DNA of 7,480 bases from Planctomycetota bacterium (lineage in GTDB: Bacteria > Planctomycetota > Planctomycetia > Pirellulales > S012-138): assembly GCA_026982835.1 (NCBI GenBank), contig JALSGI010000943.1, positions 1 to 7,480 of the forward strand, given 5' to 3'. Below are positions 1 through 7,480 of this stretch, in pieces. A model generated the notes under the pieces. It made no database searches, was not told where the DNA came from, and saw only the letters and a program-made list of their open reading frames with translations. The first letter of the stretch is position 1; each line of letters begins with the position of its first letter. The position numbers and the translations under genes are program-made.

Positions 1-1
1 G

Positions 2-802
2 GTGGGGTTGCTGGTGGGCCGGTGGTTGGATCTGCGCTGGCCGGTGCCGCTTCGGGAACTGGACGGAGAGCAGCCGCAGGGAGTCCCCGACGAAAAGCTC
101 CCGCCGCTGTGGGCCTCGCTTTTGCCGGTGGTGCTGCCCGTGGTGCTTATCGCCTGCCACACCACGGCCACCACGCTGGCCGATGAAGGGGGACAAAACT
201 TCTGGGCTCAAGTGGTGCCGGTGACGGCCATCCTGGGCAATCCCAACCTGGCCCTGCTGCTGGCCACCGCAGTGGCCGTATGGCTCTACGTGGTGCAGGT
301 GCGGCCCACGGCGGCCCAACTGGCCCGTATGACCGAACGCTCGCTGATGACCGGCGGGCTGATTATTCTCATTACCGCCGCGGGAGCTTCGTTTGGGGCC
401 ATGCTCAAGCAGGCCCAGGTGGGCCAGGCCATCCAGCAGCTGTTTCAACTGGAGGGCGGCTCAGGGCTGGGGCTGATTCTGTTGGGCTTTGGCATCGCCT
501 CGCTGCTCAAGGTGGCCCAAGGCTCAAGCACCGCCGCCATGATTATCACTTCGGCCATGCTGGCCGACATGGTCAAAAGCGACCCGCCGCCGTTTCATCT
601 GGTCTATCTGGCCACGGCCATCGGTTGCGGCTCGCTGGTGGGCGGGTGGATGAACGACAGCGGGTTTTGGGTCTTTGCCAAGATGGGCGGGCTGACCGAA
701 GGGGAAACCTTGCGTTCCTGGACCGTGATCCTGGCCGTGCTGGGCGTAACCGGCTTTGCGGTGACCGTGGTGCTTTCGCAGGTGATGCCGCTGGGGGGGT
801 AG
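2..802 (+). CDS. GntP-family gluconate-type permease, C-terminal part (5' end outside window)
   Basis: This is the C-terminal 266 residues of an integral-membrane permease of the gluconate:H+ symporter (GntP) family, which imports gluconate or related hydroxy-acids across the inner membrane. The reading frame is open to the window edge. Members are usually about 440-460 residues, so roughly 180 are missing upstream, and the GTG at base 2 is an internal Val codon rather than a start. Visible family features, in window residue numbers, are a GNP motif at 79-81, ITAAGASFGAMLK at 124-136, KVAQGSSTAAMI at 170-181, MNDSGFWV at 217-224 and LTEGETLRSWT at 231-241. Hydrophobic segments lie near 37-52, 82-98, 118-134, 155-170, 200-216 and 241-259. 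The family call is firm. The substrate is not settled, because the family also includes permeases for fructuronate, idonate, glycerate and other acids. No classic terminator follows the stop; the hairpin at 920-939 is the first strong stem downstream. Confidence 0.9.
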   Translation: MGLLVGRWLDLRWPVPLRELDGEQPQGVPDEKLPPLWASLLPVVLPVVLIACHTTATTLADEGGQNFWAQVVPVTAILGNPNLALLLATAVAVWLYVVQVRPTAAQLARMTERSLMTGGLIILITAAGASFGAMLKQAQVGQAIQQLFQLEGGSGLGLILLGFGIASLLKVAQGSSTAAMIITSAMLADMVKSDPPPFHLVYLATAIGCGSLVGGWMNDSGFWVFAKMGGLTEGETLRSWTVILAVLGVTGFAVTVVLSQVMPLGG

Positions 803-919
803 TGGGGATAGTCACAAAAAATCCTATTGGCTGATGTTCATTCACAGTTGGTGTCTTGATCTCTGCCGTGGCTTGATTTGCTGATGTGTGAGTGGCGTCG
901 CTTGAGTTGCTTGGACGAG

Positions 920-939
920 CCCCGGACTTTAGTCCGGGG
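920..939 (-). repeat. GC-rich hairpin repeat, TAAA-loop variant
   Basis: The arms are ccccggac (920-927) and gtccgggg (932-939) around a 4-base loop. The stem can extend to 9 bp with a 2-base loop. It is preceded by CGAG, so on the minus strand it reads stem-TAAA-stem-CTCG, the orientation of the family. It lies about 120 bases after the permease stop and could act as a transcription barrier for either convergent gene. That role is inferred, and no clear U-tract follows. Confidence 0.75.
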
Positions 940-971
940 AGGCTAAATAAATGCTTTACACTTGTTTTCCT

Positions 972-991
972 CCGGGAGCTAACGCTCCAGG
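972..991 (+). repeat. GC-rich hairpin repeat, TAAC-loop variant
   Basis: The arms ccgggagc (972-979) and gctccagg (984-991) flank the loop TAAC, with one mismatched pair. The right flank cgcgctgtgat closely matches ctcgctgtgat after the copy at 7351-7370, so these two copies share more than the stem. This looks like a slightly decayed copy. Confidence 0.7.
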
Positions 992-1126
992 CGCGCTGTG
1001 ATGTTTGAGTCGGCGTTTGAGCTTGCTTTGCATAGTTTCGCACAAGATTGGGCTGTTTTTCAATCAGCTCGCGCAACATTTTCTTTTCCAAGTCGAGGGC
1101 TTACGCCAGCAGATCCTCCTAACAGC

Positions 1127-1255
1127 CTGTTGAAATCCCCTTGATGCTGAAACTTGCCACGGGTTCGACATAGATCGAGAAAAAAACGGCTCGGATGTTA
1201 TCTCGCTCTCCCGCGGCTGAAGCCGCGGGCTCGCCGAATTTGTGTTTTTCAACGG
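1127..1255. mobile_element. Possible MITE-like or IS-end remnant with short terminal inverted repeats
   Basis: The left end ctgttgaaa (1127-1135) and right end tttcaacgg (1247-1255) form an inverted repeat matching at 8 of 9 positions, about 129 bases apart. The word CAGCCTGTTGAAA resembles ends I associate with planctomycete and other IS elements. There is no transposase and I see no clear target-site duplication. One hairpin repeat (1210-1235) lies inside. This could be chance and is offered only as a candidate. Confidence 0.25.
1210..1235 (+). repeat. GC-rich hairpin repeat, TGAA-loop variant
   Basis: The perfect arms cccgcggc (1210-1217) and gccgcggg (1222-1229) flank the loop TGAA and are followed by CTCGCC (1230-1235). 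Compared with the copies at 7351 and 7435, both arms have changed together and still pair, while the CTCGC flank is kept. It lies about 80 bases beyond the stop of the minus-strand 151-residue protein gene. Confidence 0.8.
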
Positions 1256-1315
1256 ACCACCAAAAATCAATGTCCAAGAAAAAATCTAAGTAGGACAATT
1301 ACCAAGTGCGAATCC

Positions 1316-1771
1316 TTACTCGCCACGGACGAACTGAATCCGAAGTCGAGGCGAAAGAAAAGTAGAAAGCACCTCGTTTCCCGCGTCGGGTACGGCCAGC
1401 ACGCTCAAGGGGATCAAGTCCAGTTCCGCGTCTCGGGCAATTTGTAAATCCAGTTGGGTCAGCGCCTCTTCCAGGTCTTTATCGTATTGGGGGGAGCGCT
1501 GAACCACCAGGAATAACAGACCCCGGTCCCGCTCGGTCAGAAACGCCTGATGTACGAACGATTCGTGCTCACGGAGCCATTGGGCCAATTTCTCAAGCAA
1601 CAAGCGAAACTGGGCCTCGAATCGCTCCCGCTCAAGATACGCGCGGCAAGCCTCCACCGCCTCGTGCAAACGCAGGATGAAACGGTTTTCGTCTTCTGGA
1701 GTGACCACCACGGGGGTGTCTGCACCCCGCTTGTACGTCAGCTGAAGCGCGTTGTGAGCAAGAGTCGTCAT
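1316..1771 (-). CDS. Uncharacterised 151-residue protein
   Basis: I do not recognise this family. The protein is soluble-looking, with no signal peptide or membrane segment. Residues 26-78 look mainly helical, rich in Glu, Arg and Leu. A strand-like stretch follows (GLLFLVVQRSP, 84-94), then an amphipathic helix (KDLEEALTQLDLQIARD, 98-114), a strand (LDLIPLSVLAVP, 117-128) and a final strand near RLRIQFV (142-148). This suggests a small alpha/beta fold, possibly with a helical hairpin for oligomerisation. I chose ATG at 1771. A TTG at 1819 would add 16 residues, but a candidate promoter at 1824-1853 would start transcription at about 1817, leaving that TTG off the mRNA. No clear Shine-Dalgarno precedes 1771. 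The gene sits 150 bases downstream of nadB on the same strand. The sensible-looking protein sequence and matching strand support a real gene; the function is unknown. Confidence 0.75.
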   Translation of the reverse strand: MTTLAHNALQLTYKRGADTPVVVTPEDENRFILRLHEAVEACRAYLERERFEAQFRLLLEKLAQWLREHESFVHQAFLTERDRGLLFLVVQRSPQYDKDLEEALTQLDLQIARDAELDLIPLSVLAVPDAGNEVLSTFLSPRLRIQFVRGE

Positions 1772-1823
1772 GCGACGATTACCCGCATCGAAGCCGCTGC
1801 CCCAGTCAAAAACCTCCAAGTAA

Positions 1824-1853
1824 AATGTATCTCGGCTCTCCGAGGGCTGTCAA
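1824..1853 (-). promoter_or_regulatory. Candidate sigma70-type promoter for the 151-residue protein gene
   Basis: On the minus strand a perfect -35 TTGACA (1848-1853) is followed after 18 bases by a -10-like TACATT (1824-1829), which matches TATAAT at 4 of 6. The predicted start of transcription near 1817 leaves about 45 bases of leader before ATG 1771. The spacer holds a 5-bp inverted repeat, ctcgg/ccgag (1831-1844), which could be an operator or a decayed hairpin repeat. No computation backs this. Confidence 0.4.
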
Positions 1854-1921
1854 TTGGAGTGCTGGAAGGCCCACAAGTGTAAGCTATTTTTTGCAGCAAC
1901 TTACGTAACACAATCTCCTCT

Positions 1922-3529
1922 TCACTCTCCCTCCCGGCAGAACACCTGGTGGCGCTGCCACTGAGGAGAGGGTTCGGGGAAGTCCTCGCGGTAGTGGACA
2001 CCGCGGCTCTCCTGACGGTTCAAGGCAGCCCGGGTGATGAGGTAGGCCACCGTGAGCATGTTTTGCAGTTCCCAGGCGCGGGGGGAGTCCAACTGCTGGG
2101 GCCAGACGTACCGGCCCCATTCGGTAATGGTGGCCAGGGCTTCTTCCAGCCCCGAACCGGTGCGGCGGATGCCCACCTGGCGCCACATCAACGCTTGCAG
2201 CGAGCGGCGCAGGTCCTCCACGTCCAGCGGGGCGCGGGGGCCGGAGGGCTCGCCGGACTTTTGCAGCGGTGGCACTTGGAGCTCTGGGGGCATTTCGCGG
2301 GCCGCCTCGGCCGCCCCCTGGCCCACCTGAGCTCCATAAACCAGGCTTTCCAGCAGGCTGTTGGAGGCCAGGCGATTGGCCCCGTGCAGCCCGCTGCTTG
2401 TGACCTCGCCGGCGGCCCAAAGCCCGGGGAGCGTAGTCCGCCCCCAGCGGTCCACCACCACGCCGCCGATCATGTAGTGGGCCGCGGGGCGCACCGGGAT
2501 GCGGTCGCGGGCCACGTCCAGGTTGAACCGGGCACAGGTAGCCACCAGCCCAGGAAAACGCTGCCGGATGTGCTGCGGGTCCAGGTGGCTCAGGTCCAGA
2601 AAGACGTGCGTGCTGCCGGTTTTTTCCATTTGGGCCACAATGGCCCGGCTCACCACGTCCCGCGGGGCAAGCTCCGCTCGGGGATCGTACTCGGGCATGA
2701 ATCGCCGGCCGAAGCGATCGACCAGATGAGCCCCCTCGCCTCGCAGGGCTTCGGTGATGAGCGTGCGGGAGCTGCCGGCGATGTAGAGCACCGTGGGATG
2801 GAACTGCACGAACTCCATGTCGCGCAGCTGGGCTCCAGCCCGGTAGGCCAAGGCCACGCCGTCGCCGGTGGCCACGGGGGGGTTGGTCGTCTCGCGGTAA
2901 AGCTGGCCACTCCCGCCGGCGCAAAGGATTGTCTGCTTGGCCCATAGCAGCGAACTGCCCTGCCCCGCCGTCCACACCAGCGCCCCGCAGCAGCGTCCTT
3001 GGTGGGTGAGCAGGTCGATCGCAAAAGCGTGGTTCCAGATGCGGATGTGAGATCGCTGGCGTACCTGGGCGATCACCGTGCGCATCACCTCCCGCCCGGT
3101 GGCGTCCCCCAGGGCGTGCACCACGCGGTGGTGCGAGTGCCCCCCTTCGCGTCCCAGGGCCAGCAAGCCGCCTTCCTGGTCGAACTGGGCTCCCCAGGCG
3201 ATCAACTGCTGGATGTGCCGGGGAGCTTCGCGCACCACGAAGCGGACCACTTCCGGGTTGCACAGCCCGGCCCCGGCCCGAAGCGTATCCTCCTCGTGGC
3301 TTTCGAAGCGGTCCTCGGGGTCCATCACCGAAGCGATACCGCCCTGGGCGACCTGGCTGCTGGAGTGCTCCAGCCCCTCTTTGGTCAGCAGCAGCACGTG
3401 CAGATCGTCCGGCACGGCCAGCGCGGCACGCATGCCGGCCAGCCCTCCGCCGATCACCAGCACATCGGTAAAGTAATGGGGCAGCTCTTTGGGGTGGAAG
3501 GCGGTCAGGTAGCGGGGAACTTCGTTCAT
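1922..3529 (-). CDS. nadB: L-aspartate oxidase
   Basis: NadB is the cytoplasmic FAD enzyme that oxidises L-aspartate to iminoaspartate, using oxygen or fumarate as electron acceptor. Quinolinate synthase (NadA) then uses the product in de novo NAD synthesis. At 535 residues it has the usual length. The N-terminal FAD-binding segment has GGGLAG at 27-32 and SSSQVAQGGIAS at 56-67; REGGHSH (127-133) and DATGRE (142-147) follow. Counted residues His244 (QFHPT), Arg290 (APRD), His351 (AHYMIGG) and Arg386 (HGANRLASNS) fall at the same numbers as catalytic or substrate-binding residues reported for the E. coli enzyme. Glu128 is the probable equivalent of its Glu121. The C-terminal helical domain has MWRQVGIRRTG at 448-458 and ends in the usual SRGVHYREDFPE-type tail. 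This pattern favours NadB over fumarate reductase or succinate dehydrogenase flavoproteins. ATG 3529 begins just ahead of the FAD-binding strand, with no clear Shine-Dalgarno. The gene lies 160 bases after the kinase stop; nadA and nadC are absent from the window. Confidence 0.96.
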   Translation of the reverse strand: MNEVPRYLTAFHPKELPHYFTDVLVIGGGLAGMRAALAVPDDLHVLLLTKEGLEHSSSQVAQGGIASVMDPEDRFESHEEDTLRAGAGLCNPEVVRFVVREAPRHIQQLIAWGAQFDQEGGLLALGREGGHSHHRVVHALGDATGREVMRTVIAQVRQRSHIRIWNHAFAIDLLTHQGRCCGALVWTAGQGSSLLWAKQTILCAGGSGQLYRETTNPPVATGDGVALAYRAGAQLRDMEFVQFHPTVLYIAGSSRTLITEALRGEGAHLVDRFGRRFMPEYDPRAELAPRDVVSRAIVAQMEKTGSTHVFLDLSHLDPQHIRQRFPGLVATCARFNLDVARDRIPVRPAAHYMIGGVVVDRWGRTTLPGLWAAGEVTSSGLHGANRLASNSLLESLVYGAQVGQGAAEAAREMPPELQVPPLQKSGEPSGPRAPLDVEDLRRSLQALMWRQVGIRRTGSGLEEALATITEWGRYVWPQQLDSPRAWELQNMLTVAYLITRAALNRQESRGVHYREDFPEPSPQWQRHQVFCREGE

Positions 3530-3689
3530 AGGCAGCGGAACGGAGCGGGAACCATGCGGAACCGGGGCAATACGTTCACCGTATCACACGCCCTGGAAGA
3601 ACCAAAGAAGCCCGGCGGCGGGTGCGGCTCAAAAAAGAGTGTCTTCCCCCGGCCAGCAGCGCTACCGCCATTCCGGCAGAGCGGTCTTT
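3530..3689. other. Intergenic spacer between kinase and nadB
   Basis: This 160-base gap separates two genes on the minus strand. It contains none of the hairpin repeats. Read on the minus strand it has a run of six T (complement of 3631-3636) but no well-formed stem directly before it, so I do not call a terminator. I found no convincing -35/-10 pair for nadB. Read-through from the kinase is possible. Confidence 0.5.
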
Positions 3690-6794
<3,105 letters not shown>

Positions 6795-6801
6795 GGCATT
6801 T

Positions 6802-6806
6802 CCTCC
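6802..6806 (-). promoter_or_regulatory. Shine-Dalgarno site deciding a TTG start for the hybrid kinase
   Basis: On the minus strand GGAGG lies 7 bases before TTG 6794, an ideal spacing. An ATG at 6799 is out of frame and only 2 bases from GGAGG. The in-frame ATG at 6761 has a weaker AAGGGG (6767-6772) 5 bases upstream, so both starts may be used. Confidence 0.6.
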
Positions 6807-6979
6807 GTTGCGAACGCAAAAACCATCGCAGGCGGGGCAACGGATTCGACGCTGGCCTGAAGCCGGTTGGTGTCTATTCGGGGCTGCTTCGTCAACGGTC
6901 TTGGCAGGCGAGGGAGCGACTCGGGAACCGGGACGGGCCCGGCCCGCATTGGAAGCCTAGAACAAATCCGCTTCGCTGT

Positions 6980-7008
6980 GGGGAAAAAACCCCGGTGGGG
7001 ATTTCCCC
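6980..7008. repeat. Compound inverted repeat (nested G/C stems)
   Basis: The outer arms ggggaaa (6980-6986) and tttcccc (7002-7008) enclose inner arms cccc (6990-6993) and gggg (6997-7000) around GGT. Together they can fold into one long stem with a small bulge. It lies about 190 bases upstream of the kinase start. It differs from the CTCGC hairpin family and has no U-tract on either side, so I do not call it a terminator. Confidence 0.45.
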
Positions 7009-7085
7009 CTGCCCTGCAGGCTCTCCCGGGAGGCCCCTAGAGTCGTTACAACCGCTCCGGCCGGACCTTTCCCGCAGGGCGCCTC

Positions 7086-7105
7086 CCGAGAGCCGACGCT
7101 CCCGG
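7086..7105 (+). repeat. GC-rich hairpin repeat, CGAC-loop variant
   Basis: The arms ccgagagc (7086-7093) and gctcccgg (7098-7105) flank the loop CGAC, with one A/C mismatch in the stem. The right flank cccgctgt resembles ctcgctgt in the intact copy at 7351-7370. This is a slightly decayed member of the family. Confidence 0.6.
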
Positions 7106-7114
7106 CCCGCTGTT

Positions 7115-7158
7115 CTCCGCCGACTGCCGGCGCGCGGCTGGCCGTGCTCCGCCGACTG
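7115..7158 (+). repeat. Direct repeat pair of ctccgccgactg
   Basis: The 12-base word ctccgccgactg occurs at 7115-7126 and again at 7147-7158, 32 bases apart. The second copy runs into the hairpin at 7152-7165. The first copy may be a diverged unit whose 3' arm has changed. Confidence 0.6.
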
Positions 7159-7165
7159 AAGTCGG
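7152..7165 (+). repeat. Short hairpin repeat, TGAA loop
   Basis: The arms ccgac (7152-7156) and gtcgg (7161-7165) flank the loop TGAA, the same loop as the copy at 1210-1235. The stem is only 5 bp and the CTCGC flank is missing, so this is a shortened or related unit. A perfect 10-base palindrome, gtgctagcac (7179-7188), follows. Confidence 0.5.
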
Positions 7166-7213
7166 GTACGTGTTTAGCGTGCTAGCACAAGACGGAGCGT
7201 TTCCAGAGCAAAA

Positions 7214-7229
7214 ACGAGTCGATACTCGT
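7214..7229. repeat. Short inverted repeat acgagt/actcgt
   Basis: The arms acgagt (7214-7219) and actcgt (7224-7229) flank the loop CGAT. It sits 8 bases before the hairpin at 7238-7257 and may be part of the same cluster, though neither loop nor flank matches the consensus. Confidence 0.4.
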
Positions 7230-7237
7230 CCGGCGAG

Positions 7238-7257
7238 CCGCGTGCGTCAGCACGCGG
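7238..7257 (-). repeat. GC-rich hairpin repeat, TGAC-loop variant, inverted
   Basis: The perfect arms ccgcgtgc (7238-7245) and gcacgcgg (7250-7257) flank GTCA. The preceding GGCGAG shows that the unit reads on the minus strand, as stem-TGAC-stem-CTCGCC. The stem sequence differs at several positions from the 7435 copy, yet pairing is complete. Confidence 0.8.
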
Positions 7258-7294
7258 TTGTCTTGCCGCTGGCGCTGGTTCTTGCAGCCGCGAG

Positions 7295-7314
7295 CCGTGG
7301 GCGTAAGCCCACGG
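7295..7314 (-). repeat. GC-rich hairpin repeat, TTAC-loop variant, inverted
   Basis: The perfect arms ccgtgggc (7295-7302) and gcccacgg (7307-7314) flank GTAA and are preceded by GCGAG. On the minus strand it reads stem-TTAC-stem-CTCGC, the same loop and flank as the plus-strand copy at 7351-7370 but with a different stem. Confidence 0.8.
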
Positions 7315-7350
7315 AGAACACGGCAATCATGCGCCGCTTTCTTATCGTCT

Positions 7351-7370
7351 CCGGGAGCTTACGCTCCCGG
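7351..7370 (+). repeat. GC-rich hairpin repeat, TTAC loop, intact copy
   Basis: The perfect arms ccgggagc (7351-7358) and gctcccgg (7363-7370) flank TTAC and are followed by CTCGCTGTGAT. I take this as the reference copy because stem, loop and flank are all intact. Confidence 0.85.
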
Positions 7371-7396
7371 CTCGCTGTGATCTGTTTTCTTGCACC

Positions 7397-7410
7397 GGAG
7401 CGGAAGCTCC
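7397..7410 (+). repeat. Short hairpin ggagc/gctcc
   Basis: The arms ggagc (7397-7401) and gctcc (7406-7410) flank GGAA. The arms match the inner part of the ccgggagc stem. The flank does not match, so it is probably a degenerate copy lying between two intact ones. Confidence 0.45.
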
Positions 7411-7434
7411 CAGTGGCTGGCGGCCCTGCCGCCT

Positions 7435-7454
7435 CCGGGAGCTGACGCTCCCGG
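7435..7454 (+). repeat. GC-rich hairpin repeat, TGAC loop, intact copy
   Basis: The perfect arms ccgggagc (7435-7442) and gctcccgg (7447-7454) flank TGAC and are followed by CTCGCC. The stem is identical to the 7351 copy, while the loop matches the inverted copy at 7238-7257. Confidence 0.85.
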
Positions 7455-7480
7455 CTCGCCGTTTGTTGAAGAATCGGCGT

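Larger units (their letters stand above)
803..1315. other. Convergent intergenic region with hairpin repeats
   Basis: This gap of about 510 bases separates the permease (+) from the 151-residue protein gene (-), which converge on it. I find no credible gene: the short open frames have no family resemblance and run through the repeats. It holds three copies of the GC-rich hairpin family (920-939, 972-991, 1210-1235) and a possible small inverted-repeat element (1127-1255). From about 826 to 960 the plus strand is visibly rich in T and G, with recurring words such as CTTGAT and CTTGAG. The region is less GC-rich than the flanking genes. Confidence 0.7.
6807..7480. other. Gene-free upstream region with hairpin-repeat cluster
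   Basis: These 674 bases run from the kinase leader to the window edge. I see no credible gene; the open frames pass through inverted repeats and resemble no family. Just upstream of the kinase Shine-Dalgarno is a small stem, ttgcg/cgcaa (6808-6819). A compound inverted repeat lies at 6980-7008, and from about 7086 the DNA is packed with hairpin repeats in both orientations. No clear kinase promoter was found. A TTGACG (minus strand, 6890-6895) lacks a matching -10. Confidence 0.65.

Noticed and set aside
1884..3263. A 459-codon minus-strand frame and plus-strand frames over nadB
   Set aside because: They are shadows of nadB, whose own frame carries all catalytic motifs at the expected positions.
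3625..3689. Rho-independent terminator after the kinase gene
   Set aside because: A six-T run exists on the minus strand, but no adjacent strong stem precedes it. The accgc/gcggt stem near the stop is too weak and too far away.
6870..6895. Kinase promoter based on TTGACG on the minus strand
   Set aside because: No acceptable -10 lies 16-18 bases downstream. The nearest TA-rich word is only 13 bases away.
7170..7445. A 91-codon plus-strand open frame upstream of the kinase
   Set aside because: It is built almost wholly from hairpin repeats and has no recognisable protein features.
7086..7454. CRISPR array
   Set aside because: Units are 14-20 bases, lie in both orientations, vary in stem sequence and are unevenly spaced. 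CRISPR repeats are direct, near-identical and regularly spaced, and no cas gene is present.

Overview
The window is GC-rich bacterial DNA with four protein-coding genes and two gene-poor stretches full of short GC-rich hairpin repeats. The repeats (an 8-bp stem, a 4-base loop such as TTAC or TGAC, then CTCGC), the weak or absent Shine-Dalgarno sites at two of the three visible starts, and a large soluble multi-sensor hybrid kinase all suggest a planctomycete, perhaps from the Pirellulales. That assignment rests on pattern recognition and is tentative.

Layout: bases 2-802 (+) hold the C-terminal part of a GntP-family gluconate-type permease cut by the window edge. Bases 803-1315 are a convergent intergenic region with three hairpin repeats and a possible small mobile-element remnant. 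Bases 1316-1771 (-) encode an unrecognised 151-residue protein with a plausible promoter of its own. Bases 1922-3529 (-) encode L-aspartate oxidase (NadB), with its known active-site residues in place. Bases 3690-6794 (-) encode a 1034-residue GAF-PAS-PAS-GAF-HisKA-HATPase-REC hybrid histidine kinase. Bases 6807-7480 have no convincing gene but carry a dense cluster of hairpin repeats in both orientations.

The three minus-strand genes run kinase, nadB, small protein, with gaps of 160 and 150 bases. They may be partly co-transcribed, but no shared pathway is evident. NadB makes iminoaspartate for NAD synthesis; nadA and nadC are not in the window. The kinase has no HPt or DNA-binding output domain here, so its partner must lie elsewhere.

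I see no tRNA, rRNA, CRISPR array, intact transposase, defence cassette or biosynthetic cluster. The most interesting signal is the hairpin family: stem sequences differ between copies but stay complementary, while the loop and one flank are conserved.
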